Assembly: GCA_002708885.1 (NCBI GenBank)
Contig: PAPL01000092.1
Coordinates: 1-27,757 of the forward strand
Length of the DNA: 27,757 nt
From: Verrucomicrobiales bacterium
Lineage (GTDB): Bacteria > Verrucomicrobiota > Verrucomicrobiia > Verrucomicrobiales > DEV007
Direction of reading: 5' to 3'
Part shown: positions 1 through 8,272 of the stretch, in pieces
Numbering within the stretch: the first letter of the stretch is position 1
How the letters are laid out: the number at the start of each line of letters is the position of its first letter
The notes under the pieces: generated by a model
What the model was told of the DNA's origin: nothing
Database searches by the model: none
The model's input: only the letters and a program-made list of their open reading frames with translations
Program-made: the position numbers and the translations under genes

Positions 1-766
1 ACACAGTGCAGACTAGGACTCCGGCCAAAGAGGCAATCAAAAAGACTGAAGTTCCTGCATCAGCTGCACCTCCCATTTTCTCAATGATGCTTGCTGCTAC
101 GACTGCAGAAAGAGCGATCATACTACCGACGGATAAATCAATTCCTGCAGTTATGATGACCATAGTCATTCCGATTGCGAGAATTGCGATCACAGCGATT
201 TGGCTTGTAATGTTTCTAAGGTTCACCGGAGTTAGAAAGACCGGCCAAGGATAGGTTCGGGGTGATATGAGGGTCGCCTTATTTCCTTTGATCAGTGTGT
301 CATTAACAATCATGGAGCTGGCTCGGACCACTTCTCTTTCTTCACCTAAAAAGGAGTCGAAGACAGGCAAGCTTCGCATCGAAGAGGTAGTGGCTATTAA
401 ATCAGTTTTTCCCGCTGCTTGGATTGCTTTGCGAATTTGCGGAGGATCCCCTACCATCACACCAATGACGTTGATGCCTTTAGAATTGAGTCCTTTTTCT
501 AGAGAATCTGCAAATTCTTCTCCTGTCTTTCCTTTTCCCGCAGCAATGAAAACTTGTATCTCTTTAGGAAAATTTACCGAATCCTGTTCAGTTAATTTAA
601 AGATATCATCAGTTAGTCCGCTGCCGGCCTTTGTTCCTTCGGGGCTCTTCTCCTCGATGGTTAGAATGCTGAAAAGAATACAAAGAAGCAGGAGCACAGC
701 TGCCATGCCGTACTCGCCGGAAACAAAGTCCAATGGTTTCTTGAATAGTTTCCCGAGCGCTGGCAT
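1..766 (-). CDS. RbsC-like sugar ABC transporter permease, 3' part cut by window edge
   Basis: The reverse strand is open from an ATG at 764-766 to the left edge, giving 255 residues without a stop. It is probably the membrane channel of a ribose/xylose-type ABC importer. Residues 18-36 form a first membrane segment. From about residue 178 the sequence matches the RbsC/XylH core, with the signature ITAGIDLSVGS at about 206-215 and following hydrophobic segments. Between them lie about 140 soluble residues (about 37-177) that RbsC itself lacks; they alternate predicted strands and helices, for example KEIQVFIAAGKGKTG near 69. The gene starts 39 bases after the binding-protein stop, so the two probably form an operon, with the ATPase expected beyond the edge. 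No clear Shine-Dalgarno is seen. The permease assignment is strong; the sugar is unknown. Confidence 0.85.
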   Translation of the reverse strand, partial: MPALGKLFKKPLDFVSGEYGMAAVLLLLCILFSILTIEEKSPEGTKAGSGLTDDIFKLTEQDSVNFPKEIQVFIAAGKGKTGEEFADSLEKGLNSKGINVIGVMVGDPPQIRKAIQAAGKTDLIATTSSMRSLPVFDSFLGEEREVVRASSMIVNDTLIKGNKATLISPRTYPWPVFLTPVNLRNITSQIAVIAILAIGMTMVIITAGIDLSVGSMIALSAVVAASIIEKMGGAADAGTSVFLIASLAGVLVCTV

Positions 767-805
767 TTTTCTGACAAGGTCCAGGCTCGGCAGGAATCCA
801 AAATT

Positions 806-1795
806 TTAATTCAATGACGGGTCCTTATCCGCATTCTCTTTGGTATATAAAGAGGCAGGGATATCAACTTCAGCCGGCACCTCTTCCCCACTCAAGTGGG
901 AAACGATGGCTCTGATGCATTCACGACCGATCTTGTCAGGATGTTGGACCGGGTCAGCATATATTTTTCCATCTTTAATGGCTTGCTTTCCTGCCGGCAT
1001 TCCATCAAAGGCAATGACAGTAACCTGTTCCAGTTTGCCTGCCTTTTCTAATGCGCCGACTGCACCCAGACCGCTCGGATCATTAATAGCAAAGATGCCT
1101 CTCATGTCGGGCACTTGCTGAAGGGCATCTTCAGCGGCCTTAAAGCCCTTGTCTCGCAGTCCCTCACCGGCCAGTTCAGCGGCAATCTCAATCTTTCCAG
1201 ATTCTCTTTCCGCATTATACGCATCGATGACTTTTTTGAATCCCTTCACTCTTTCAATGCATGATTCGGCTGCGCGAAAATCAATAACAACGACTTTACC
1301 TCCAGCTTCTCCTAGTGCCTTAATCATTGCCTCGCCGGCAAGTTCTCCTCCCTGAAAATTGTCTGTGCCGACGTGGGAGACGACCTTCGCGTCAGGAGCC
1401 TGTACTCGCACATCGAATGAGAAGACCGGAACATTTGCTTCATTACACTCTTTGACGGAGGTTCCAATCGCTTTTGAATCTTTCGGGTTAACGGCTACAG
1501 CAACGACGCCCTTTGCTAGGAAGTCTTGGATTTGTTTCTGTTGTTTGGAGATGTCCATTTCACAGCCAAGATAAATGAGGTCATAGCCATGCTTAGCGGC
1601 TTCATCACGCATATTTTCTTCAATGACCTTAAAAAATGGATTGGCAATGTTCATGCATGTAGCACCTATCAGACCACGGGATTTTCCGCCTGAACCGGTT
1701 CCTTGTGTTGCTACTCCGTCATCTGTTTTTTTACCACAGCCGATTAAAACAATACTGAGGAGCAAAATGAATAATTGTTGGATGAATCTTTTCAT
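806..1795 (-). CDS. Sugar ABC transporter substrate-binding lipoprotein (RbsB-like, periplasmic-binding type 1)
   Basis: The 329-residue protein begins with a lipoprotein signal: a positively charged start, a hydrophobic stretch and the lipobox LIGC with Cys20. The mature part is a type-1 periplasmic binding fold of the ribose/galactose class. It opens with GATCMNIANPFFKVIEE (about 44-60), continues with FLAKGVVAVAVNPKDSKAIG, and later has FAINDPSGLGAVGALEKAG and VIAFDGMPAGKQAIKDG, all typical of RbsB-like proteins. It probably captures a sugar outside the inner membrane and delivers it to the permease encoded 39 bases downstream. Length is normal for the family. The ligand cannot be read from sequence. 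The start is fixed by the lipoprotein signal directly after the ATG. It is divergent from the hydrolase gene at 1889, with a 93-base shared intergenic region. Confidence 0.9.
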   Translation of the reverse strand: MKRFIQQLFILLLSIVLIGCGKKTDDGVATQGTGSGGKSRGLIGATCMNIANPFFKVIEENMRDEAAKHGYDLIYLGCEMDISKQQKQIQDFLAKGVVAVAVNPKDSKAIGTSVKECNEANVPVFSFDVRVQAPDAKVVSHVGTDNFQGGELAGEAMIKALGEAGGKVVVIDFRAAESCIERVKGFKKVIDAYNAERESGKIEIAAELAGEGLRDKGFKAAEDALQQVPDMRGIFAINDPSGLGAVGALEKAGKLEQVTVIAFDGMPAGKQAIKDGKIYADPVQHPDKIGRECIRAIVSHLSGEEVPAEVDIPASLYTKENADKDPSLN

Positions 1796-1888
1796 ATCGT
1801 TACAAATAGGTTTAATCTTATATTTATCCTTGAGAGCAGGTCATAAGACAAACAAAAAGCGATTCTAATCCCTCAGCCAATATTAATT

Positions 1889-2686
1889 ATGAGACTTTCA
1901 GTTTATTTTCTTCTTTTTTCTTTTTCTGTAGCCAGTTCCTACTCTGAGAAGAATCATGCAAAAAAAACCCAGTGGCATGGATTTGAGAGGCATGACTTCA
2001 ATTCTGATGGCTTGAAATGCATTTTGGTCATTCCGGATTCTCCGGCAAAGGGTTTGCCTTGGGTCTGGCGGGCTCGTTTTTTAGGTCATCAGCCTCAGGC
2101 TGATATTGAACTGCTTAAAAAAGGTTTTCATATTGCTTATTGCGATGTGGCGGGTCTATTCGGTAATGAGGTGGCAGTGAATCGGTGGGATCGATTTTAT
2201 GATTTAATGACTCAGGATTGGGGCCTTTCTAAGAGGCCTGCACTGGAGGGGATGAGTCGCGGAGGACTTATCATTTATAACTGGGCATATAAGAACCCCA
2301 AAAAGGTTTCATGCATTTATGGGGATGCTCCTGTGTGCGATATCAGGAGCTGGCCCGGAGGTAAGGGAAATGGAAAGGGAGGAGGAGGTGCTTGGAAATC
2401 AGCTCTCAAGGCTCATGGCATCACTGATGAAGAATCAGCTAGAGCTAAGGTCAGCCCAATTCATAAACTCAAACCGTTAGCCGAGGCCCGTGTCCCTATT
2501 CTTCATGTTGTTGGTGCTGCCGATAAGGTCGTCCCAGTCGATGAAAACAGCGACATAATTGAAAAGAGGTACCGTGATCTTGGGGGAAATATTAAGGTCA
2601 TTTCAAAGCCTGGAATAGGCCATCATCCCCATGCGTTAAAGGATCCGAAGCCGATCGTGGACTTCATTCTAAAGCACAGTCTCTAG
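1889..2686 (+). CDS. Secreted alpha/beta hydrolase
   Basis: The 265-residue protein has an N-terminal signal peptide (hydrophobic residues about 3-17, probable cleavage near 18-20), so it probably acts in the periplasm or outside the cell. The nucleophile elbow GMSRGG places the catalytic Ser at 123. A candidate acid is Asp212 in VVGAADKVVP, and the histidine is in the cluster GIGHHPH (245-248). This order is that of a prolyl-oligopeptidase or dienelactone-hydrolase type alpha/beta hydrolase. A glycine-rich loop (about 157-167) follows the strand after the elbow. Relatives in PVC bacteria often sit among polysaccharide-degradation genes, so an esterase acting on decorated sugars is possible but is inference. 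Its 3' end faces the MFS gene with only 8 bases between stop codons. Confidence 0.8.
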   Translation: MRLSVYFLLFSFSVASSYSEKNHAKKTQWHGFERHDFNSDGLKCILVIPDSPAKGLPWVWRARFLGHQPQADIELLKKGFHIAYCDVAGLFGNEVAVNRWDRFYDLMTQDWGLSKRPALEGMSRGGLIIYNWAYKNPKKVSCIYGDAPVCDIRSWPGGKGNGKGGGGAWKSALKAHGITDEESARAKVSPIHKLKPLAEARVPILHVVGAADKVVPVDENSDIIEKRYRDLGGNIKVISKPGIGHHPHALKDPKPIVDFILKHSL

Positions 2687-2694
2687 GGCTAGCT

Positions 2695-3891
2695 TTATGA
2701 TTTTTTCTGACTCCTCTTCAGTTCAGGCAGAAGAACGACAGAGGCTAGGAAGATTAGGATTGCACTAAAAATAGCAACACCGTCTCCGAAGTTGCGGAGA
2801 AGATAGAATCCAATGATTGGAGCAGCGACGCCACGGAGCCCAGTAGTGAATGTATGAATGGACATATATTCTGCCGTGTGTTCTGGAGGAGCAATCTTAG
2901 TTACCCAGAGCATCCAGGCAATGCTCCCTCCGGCAAATGCTAGTCCCTGAAGGCCAGTTCCAATGGCAATGACCCAGAAAGATTGACCATAGAAAACAAC
3001 TAGGATCGCTGCGCAGAAGAGCACATTTAATATAATTCTTAGGAGATAAAAGTTCATTCGATCAAAGAGCCAACCCCAGTGATAAGTGAAGGCTATTTTA
3101 ACTCCCTGCGGGATAATGAAAGTTAATAGAGTGACCTGGAAAGCAGTGAACCCGTTTCCGTAATCACTGTTGGCGAAATATTCGGTCCAAATTTTAAGTG
3201 CGGTTAGGTTGCCGAGTCCCATGAGCATCCAGGAAATGATAAGGATCCGGAACTGCTTATCCTTTTTGAGCCACTTAAAAGCAGAGAAAGGGTTAGTACT
3301 TCCTTTTGCTGTTTTAACTTTGGGCATGACCCACATAGCTATGCCGTTCAGTGATGCGGCAATTGCGAAGACCCAGAGAAGTGGCTTAAAGTTGTTAATG
3401 TCTGAATCGATCCATTCGCCTGCTTTCCATGCAAATGCGATTCCAATTAGGCCGCGGAAAACAGATGCAGTGGCAACGATTTTTCCTCTCTTAGACTCAG
3501 GTAAATTGCCTTGATATATTTGAGTCAGAACGGGAAGGGACAGCATCAGGATAAAGAATCCGAAGCCGAGTCCGATCATGTAGTGTAGGAGGGACTCTGA
3601 GAAAATGGCAGCGAAGGCAATTCCGGCTGCGCCCAAGAAATTGAAAATTGCCGCAGCATGGGTCGCCTGGCAGTTCAATCTTCTGATCAATGGAACCACT
3701 ATAAAAGTGGCTATGAGTCCGGCTTCTGAGATTGCCAAGAGTAATGCCTTTTGCCAGTCACTCGCATCGTAATATTTGAGTGCCACGAGACCCGCTAGGG
3801 GGACGAATAGAAATTCCAGCACTCCCATTGGCCCGGCTCGGATCATTTCAATCCAGAAGGTCTTTTGAGTGGTCTTCGGATCAGGGTTCAT
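2695..3891 (-). CDS. MFS transporter
   Basis: The 398-residue protein is hydrophobic throughout, with about 12 membrane segments in two halves joined near residue 195-210 by a charged linker (after WVMPKVKTAKG). The cytoplasmic loop after the fourth or fifth segment has the MFS-like stretch LPESKRGKIVATASVFRG. Segment pattern and length fit a major facilitator superfamily permease. No substrate signature is recognised. It is followed downstream by the convergent hydrolase gene and preceded by the CPBP protease gene 51 bases upstream on the same strand, so these two may be co-transcribed. The start ATG (3889-3891) leads straight into a short polar N-terminus and then the first membrane helix, as expected. 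Confidence 0.8.
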   Translation of the reverse strand: MNPDPKTTQKTFWIEMIRAGPMGVLEFLFVPLAGLVALKYYDASDWQKALLLAISEAGLIATFIVVPLIRRLNCQATHAAAIFNFLGAAGIAFAAIFSESLLHYMIGLGFGFFILMLSLPVLTQIYQGNLPESKRGKIVATASVFRGLIGIAFAWKAGEWIDSDINNFKPLLWVFAIAASLNGIAMWVMPKVKTAKGSTNPFSAFKWLKKDKQFRILIISWMLMGLGNLTALKIWTEYFANSDYGNGFTAFQVTLLTFIIPQGVKIAFTYHWGWLFDRMNFYLLRIILNVLFCAAILVVFYGQSFWVIAIGTGLQGLAFAGGSIAWMLWVTKIAPPEHTAEYMSIHTFTTGLRGVAAPIIGFYLLRNFGDGVAIFSAILIFLASVVLLPELKRSQKKS

Positions 3892-3942
3892 TGTTAGCGC
3901 GGAGCCATTAAACGAACACGTTGCCGACGAAAGTCAAAGAAT

Positions 3943-4644
3943 TCAATAAACTATCATATAATATCCAACGCTCATTAGTGCGGCATCCACTAATGCATGG
4001 CTGACCCAGGCACCAATTAGGGTCTTTTGACGCTGATATAGAAGGCTCCAGAAAAATCCTCCGATCCCAACGCTGGCACTGAAAAAGAGGGCCCAAGGCA
4101 ATTCAAAGAACTGTAGCATCACGACCACATGATGGAGAGTGAAGGTAAATGCCGCTAGGAAATGGGCCATTTTTATTGAAACCACTTCACGCAAGTTTCC
4201 GTAAACGAACCATCTCCAGTAATATTCCTCGAGCAGTGAATGAAAGATACTTATGCATGCTCCAAAAAGAATGAAATGATTAATGATGCCAAGATCATTG
4301 GATTTTTTCTTAACCATCGGAGCAGCTTCTCTTACAATATCTCCTACTGGCGTTATCATTAATAAACCGATAGTTGCAATGATCGGCACACCCACCATTA
4401 GTCCGAGAGGCACTGATTTGAGGTGTTTCTTGTAAGGCTTAAGTTTAATGCGTATGGGCCTCTTGAGAATGAAGATTGTGGCAATGATTGGCCAGATCAG
4501 AGTGAAAACTTTTATTGTCCCATAAAGTAACTGAGCTAAGGGTGAATCCCCTAGCCATACAAAGTACCCGAGCGCAGCGATTCCCGGTAAAAACATTGCA
4601 GGCAAGAGGACAGCCCACATCTTTTGGCGGTTCAGAGGTTCCAT
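3943..4644 (-). CDS. CPBP-family intramembrane metalloprotease (Abi/CAAX-protease-like)
   Basis: The 233-residue multi-pass membrane protein carries the family signature EExxxR at 139-144 (Glu139, Glu140, Arg144, in LLEEYYWRWF). Motif 2 is a histidine in FTLHHVVVML (His171/172), and the third motif is SHALVD with His216 and Asp220. These are the residues that form the catalytic site of the Rce1/CPBP family, which includes CAAX-prenyl-type endopeptidases and bacteriocin self-immunity proteins. No bacteriocin gene is nearby, so the function is open. The protein is probably in the inner membrane. It lies upstream of the MFS gene on the same strand and starts 210 bases from the divergent tRNA gene. 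Confidence 0.85.
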   Translation of the reverse strand: MEPLNRQKMWAVLLPAMFLPGIAALGYFVWLGDSPLAQLLYGTIKVFTLIWPIIATIFILKRPIRIKLKPYKKHLKSVPLGLMVGVPIIATIGLLMITPVGDIVREAAPMVKKKSNDLGIINHFILFGACISIFHSLLEEYYWRWFVYGNLREVVSIKMAHFLAAFTFTLHHVVVMLQFFELPWALFFSASVGIGGFFWSLLYQRQKTLIGAWVSHALVDAALMSVGYYMIVY

Positions 4645-4700
4645 TTACTCAAAGTATAATATGAATTTCTCCTTTAGGCCTAATTGAAATAATTGTCGTT

Positions 4701-4716
4701 TATAATCATTCTGATC
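4701..4716. repeat. 16-base direct repeat, copy 1
   Basis: The sequence TATAATCATTCTGATC occurs here and again at 4782-4797, identical and in the same orientation, 81 bases start to start (about eight helical turns). Both copies lie in the 210-base non-coding stretch between the CPBP gene and the tRNA gene. They could be regulator sites or promoter-linked repeats. No function is proven. Confidence 0.6.
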
Positions 4717-4781
4717 GATGTTATTTCTCGTCCCTTGAAGGCGTTATTTGCTAGGAATGTCTTATATTTTTGAGGAATTAA

Positions 4782-4797
4782 TATAATCATTCTGATC
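4782..4797. repeat. 16-base direct repeat, copy 2
   Basis: This is the second identical copy of TATAATCATTCTGATC, 57 bases upstream of the tRNA-Arg 5' end. Its position fits a site that controls the tRNA/metallophosphoesterase transcript, but this is inference. Confidence 0.6.
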
Positions 4798-4854
4798 AGC
4801 TTTTCATTATGTCCCGTTGAATGAATCTTAGAGTCGTGCAATGGTTTGCGGGAC

Positions 4855-4929
4855 GTCCTCGTAGTTCAACGGATAGAACAAGGCTCTCCTAAAGCTTAGA
4901 TGCAGGTTCGATTCCTGCCGAGGACGCCA
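4855..4929 (+). tRNA. tRNA-Arg (anticodon CCT)
   Basis: A full cloverleaf can be folded by hand. The acceptor stem is GTCCTCG (4855-4861) with CGAGGAC (4919-4925). The D stem is GTTC/GAAC. The anticodon stem is AGGCT (4881-4885) with AGCTT (4893-4897), with one G-T pair, and the loop CTCCTAA gives anticodon CCT at 4888-4890. The T arm is GCAGG-TTCGATT-CCTGC (4902-4918). The discriminator base is G4926 and CCA (4927-4929) is encoded. It decodes AGG arginine codons. It ends only 6 bases before the start codon of the metallophosphoesterase gene. No integrase or att duplication is seen at its 3' end. Confidence 0.95.
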
Positions 4930-4935
4930 TAAAAA

Positions 4936-5832
4936 ATGCCCATGCGCATCCTTCATTTCAGTGACATTCATTTCTGGCGCTTGTTCCCGGGATGGGACTT
5001 TTACTACCCGAAACGGTTCCTAGGACTTTCGAACCTTCTCATTTCAAGGAGGAGGCACTTTCCTAAGGACCTTGCCGAATCAGTGATTAAAGCTATCAGC
5101 GAACAGACAGCGGACTATGTTTTATTTTCAGGTGATCTGACAACCATGTCTCTGGAAAGTGAATTCGGCGATGCGGCCACTGCGTTCGCTCCTCTCTATG
5201 ATAAATGGGGAGAGAACTTAATTTTAATTCCGGGTAACCATGACCGTTATTCTCCGCGCAGTGTCCGGTCCGGTTTCTATGAAAAATATTTCCCTAGAGG
5301 TTTTCCTAGTTCAGGAAAAAGAGTCTTTTCAAAGAGGCTCGGTGCTAATCTTTCTCTCATTGGTTTTGATGCTTCGCGTCCTTTCATGGTCCGCTCTAAT
5401 GGTTTCTTGGATGAGGCACTTGAGGAGGAGCTTAATTCTGAGTTCATTGCCCACAAAGAGTCGAATGATCGGATCATTCTTATGGGGCACTTTCCTTATT
5501 CATATCCTAACGGTCAAATTTCCAGATGGGATCATAAACTCTTGAGAGATGAGGCTCTCGCTGAACTTATCTCAAATCATGAGCCGATCGCTTATCTTCA
5601 TGGACACAAGCATGCTAGATGGTGCGTTAAGGATCCGCGTACTCCAAGTACGATTTGCCTGAACGCGGGCCCCGCAGGGATGCGTTCGAGTTCTGCTGAT
5701 AAGGGAGCCGGATGGGTCACTTTTGATGTATCTGAAGAGGGTAAGATTAGTGAGCTCACTAAGGTACACCTTAAAGATAACGGAGAACCATTCAGTGAGG
5801 CTCTCAAAGAGCAAGAAGGTCTTACTGCTTAG
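4936..5832 (+). CDS. Calcineurin-like metallophosphoesterase (CpdA/Icc-like)
   Basis: The 298-residue protein has all the blocks of the metallophosphoesterase superfamily in order: LHFSDIH (Asp10, His12), FSGDLT (Asp67), PGNHD (Asn101, His102), GHFPY (His185) and LHGHKH (His222 to His226). These bind the two catalytic metals. It is probably a cytosolic phosphodiesterase or phosphatase; cyclic-nucleotide phosphodiesterases of the CpdA group are the nearest named relatives, but the substrate is not certain. Two ATGs are possible, 4936 and 4942; both lie just behind the tRNA, leaving almost no leader and no Shine-Dalgarno. The stop codon TAG (5830-5832) overlaps the reverse-strand stop TAA (5829-5831) of the next gene. 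Confidence 0.85.
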   Translation: MPMRILHFSDIHFWRLFPGWDFYYPKRFLGLSNLLISRRRHFPKDLAESVIKAISEQTADYVLFSGDLTTMSLESEFGDAATAFAPLYDKWGENLILIPGNHDRYSPRSVRSGFYEKYFPRGFPSSGKRVFSKRLGANLSLIGFDASRPFMVRSNGFLDEALEEELNSEFIAHKESNDRIILMGHFPYSYPNGQISRWDHKLLRDEALAELISNHEPIAYLHGHKHARWCVKDPRTPSTICLNAGPAGMRSSSADKGAGWVTFDVSEEGKISELTKVHLKDNGEPFSEALKEQEGLTA

Positions 5833-6725
5833 ACGTCACATACTTCTGCCGCGTGTCTTAGTGATTGGATAGGATCCTTCCAGGTCGGAATAAATTCCTG
5901 AGCAACGTAACCTTCGTATCCGGTGTCCAGTATCGCACGCAGGACAGGCGGGTAATTAATCTCTTGGGTATCATCCAATTCTCCGCGTCCCGGGCAACCG
6001 GCCGTGTGGTAATGGCCAATGATATCTTTGTACTTTTTGATGCGCCGGATCACGTCCCCGTTCATGACCTGGACATGGTACACGTCAAATAGGAGCTTAA
6101 AATTCTTAGAGCCTACTCCATTCACGAGCTTAGCACAAAAATCCACATCGTCCCCAAAGTAACCCGGATGCCCCTTCATAGGGTGTGAGTCATCACGCGA
6201 ATTTAGGTGCTCTAGTACCAGTGTGATCCCTTTCTTTTCCGCATGAGGCATGACTTTTTTCCAGGTCTCAATGCAGAGCTTTGCTGCCTCATCAGGATCC
6301 ATGTCTTTGTAACTCATTCCGGTGAAAGTAATGACTTTCTTGGTCCCGATGTCAGCAGCAAGATCGATTCCTTTTTTCAGCCCATTAATGACAGTATCGG
6401 TATTTTTTGGATTGCAGGGACCGTTCTTAAAACCGTGCCCACCACTAACAAGTGAAATCTTAAGTCCAAGTTCCCGGACAGCTGGATAGTGCTTGGAGTC
6501 GATCCCTTCCATCGCAACGAGTCCGATTTCCTTGCAGTGCTTGGCCAATTCGATGGTTGGCATTGGGTTAAAGCACCAGCCCATAATTGATTGACGGATC
6601 CGATTATTTTTGATCTTGAAGGGTTTTTTATGTTCTTCAGATTGTGCGCTAGTGATTGTTGCGGCTGTCGCTGCTGCCGTTGCCATGAGACGGCGTCGAG
6701 ATATTATATTTTTCTGAGCTTCCAT
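5829..6725 (-). CDS. Tat-exported TIM-barrel protein, hydroxypyruvate-isomerase-like
   Basis: The 298-residue protein starts with a twin-arginine signal (SRRRLM at 9-14, then an Ala/Thr-rich hydrophobic region to about 27), so it is predicted to be exported folded. The rest is a xylose-isomerase-like TIM barrel of the Hyi group. Expected catalytic and metal residues are Glu172 in LVLEHLN, Asp214 in LLFDVYHVQVMNGD, His238/His240 in GHYHTAG, and Glu277 in YVAQEFIPTW. Cytosolic Hyi converts hydroxypyruvate and tartronate semialdehyde; an exported copy must act on something else or in another place, so I give no gene symbol. PVC bacteria carry many such exported barrels. The gene converges on the metallophosphoesterase gene with overlapping stop codons. 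Confidence 0.8.
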   Translation of the reverse strand: MEAQKNIISRRRLMATAAATAATITSAQSEEHKKPFKIKNNRIRQSIMGWCFNPMPTIELAKHCKEIGLVAMEGIDSKHYPAVRELGLKISLVSGGHGFKNGPCNPKNTDTVINGLKKGIDLAADIGTKKVITFTGMSYKDMDPDEAAKLCIETWKKVMPHAEKKGITLVLEHLNSRDDSHPMKGHPGYFGDDVDFCAKLVNGVGSKNFKLLFDVYHVQVMNGDVIRRIKKYKDIIGHYHTAGCPGRGELDDTQEINYPPVLRAILDTGYEGYVAQEFIPTWKDPIQSLRHAAEVCDV

Positions 6726-6780
6726 GATAATTTTCGTAGAGTTTTTTAGCGATTTTTTAGGGTATTAGGAGTAGAGGATC

Positions 6781-8241
6781 TTACTTTATGAAAGTGCTTA
6801 GGATTAGGATGATAGTGAAACTGACAAAAGAAATGGCAGTAGATATGACAGTCCAAGTCTTGAGGGTCTGTTTTTCAGTCATTCCAAGGTAACGTGATAT
6901 CATCCAAAAACCGGAATCATTGACGTGAGAAAATCCGGTCGCTCCGGCTGCAATCGCGCAGGCGACTAGTGCCAGAGAAGGTTGAGACATGCCCTCTACA
7001 AAACTGACCATGAGACCGGCCGCCGTTAGCATGGCCACGGTCGCAGATCCCTGCGCTATTCGGACCAGAGTTGCAAAAATGTAAGCGAGGACAATGACGT
7101 GAATCCCGCTATTTGAAAAGACTTCTTTGAGAGCATCAGCTATGCCCGTTGCGATTAAGACTCCCTTAAAGACTCCCCCAGCACCAGTGATAAGGATAAT
7201 GATTCCGGCCGGGCCGAGGGCCTTTGTGGAGATTTCAACGAGATCATCTTTTGATGTTCCTCGCATGATGCCCAGAGACACTATTGCAAGGAGAGTAGAT
7301 ATCATCAGAGCAATGACGGGGTGGCCCAGAAAATGAATGATCTGGTTTGTCATCGGCATACTGTTTAGTATTTCTGCAACTGCTGTGCTTCTTTCTGATT
7401 TATTAAGTCCCGCATCAAGATCTGCAATGGCATTCTGTTCGACAATCGTTCCTGCCAGTATAAGGATAATGGGTAAGGCAATGAGGCAGGCGATGAGTTT
7501 GAATGAAGGAAGCTTTAGTTCATCGCTGTTACTGTCATCTGTGAGTTGTGGAGGAGTCTTAACTTCTGCAAACTTTGCCATTTTTGAGCAGAGGAAAGGT
7601 CCACAGATTATTGCTGTTGGGAGGCCGACGAGGATGCCGAATCCGATCACATAACCTAGGTTCACTTCGAGGAAGTAGGCCACGGCAACGGGTCCCGGTG
7701 TCGGCGGCACAAAAGCGTGAGTGACAGCCATCCCGGCCACGAGTGGCAAACCGAAAATGAGGACTGATTTTTTGGTATCTCGTGCCAGTGCGTAAAGGAG
7801 CGGGGCAAGGATAACGAGAGCCACATCGAGGAAGACCGGTACGGAAATGATGAAGCCAGTCAGGAGCATGGCCCATGGGGCACGTTCCTGACCAAAACGT
7901 CGTACCAGAGTATTGGCGAGGGCCTGAGTTCCTCCCGAATGCTCTAGCATCGCGCCAAAAATGGCTCCGATGCCTATGATGGTGGCAATGAATCCGAGTG
8001 CACCTCCCATGCTATCGACGATGGTCTTCCCAATTTCTGTGAGCCCCGCGGCCTTTTCTGGATTAATGAAGGTCGCTCCTACCGAGACGAGGATAGAGAC
8101 GACGATCAATGCAAGGAATGCCTGAAGCTTAAATCTAAGGATTAAGATTAAAAGGAAGACAATACCGAACGCTAAGAGGGCGATAAGATTTCTGACAGGG
8201 ATCGTTTCTTGGGCCGCTGCCTGTGCTAAAATGGAAAACAT
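6781..8241 (-). CDS. GntP-family gluconate/aldonate permease, copy 1
   Basis: The protein is a hydrophobic H+-coupled symporter of the GntP family with about 12-14 membrane segments. Family marks are the conserved VPPTPGPVAVAYFLE, GSATVAMLTAAGLM and CAIAAGATGFSHVNDSGFW. I take the ATG at 8239-8241 (486 residues, opening MFSILAQAAAQ). The longer frame from 8295 would add 18 residues of poor signal quality and would cover the operator-like dyad at 8273-8300. It is divergently transcribed from the 2-keto-3-deoxypentonate dehydratase and aldehyde dehydrogenase genes, from a 59-base shared region. This supports uptake of a sugar acid that these enzymes break down. The true substrate (gluconate, xylonate, arabinonate or other) cannot be told from sequence. 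Confidence 0.85.
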   Translation of the reverse strand: MFSILAQAAAQETIPVRNLIALLAFGIVFLLILILRFKLQAFLALIVVSILVSVGATFINPEKAAGLTEIGKTIVDSMGGALGFIATIIGIGAIFGAMLEHSGGTQALANTLVRRFGQERAPWAMLLTGFIISVPVFLDVALVILAPLLYALARDTKKSVLIFGLPLVAGMAVTHAFVPPTPGPVAVAYFLEVNLGYVIGFGILVGLPTAIICGPFLCSKMAKFAEVKTPPQLTDDSNSDELKLPSFKLIACLIALPIILILAGTIVEQNAIADLDAGLNKSERSTAVAEILNSMPMTNQIIHFLGHPVIALMISTLLAIVSLGIMRGTSKDDLVEISTKALGPAGIIILITGAGGVFKGVLIATGIADALKEVFSNSGIHVIVLAYIFATLVRIAQGSATVAMLTAAGLMVSFVEGMSQPSLALVACAIAAGATGFSHVNDSGFWMISRYLGMTEKQTLKTWTVISTAISFVSFTIILILSTFIK

Positions 8242-8272
8242 AAAAATTGGTTCAGTTGTAGGTTTACCAAAG

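Noticed and set aside
6..809. Two plus-strand open frames (82 and 180 residues) at the left edge
   Set aside because: They lie opposite a clear RbsC-like permease gene on the minus strand whose product has the family signature; the plus-strand products match nothing and are low in plausible domains.
4855..4929. tRNA gene as integration site of a mobile island
   Set aside because: There is no integrase nearby and no copy of the tRNA 3' end elsewhere in the window.
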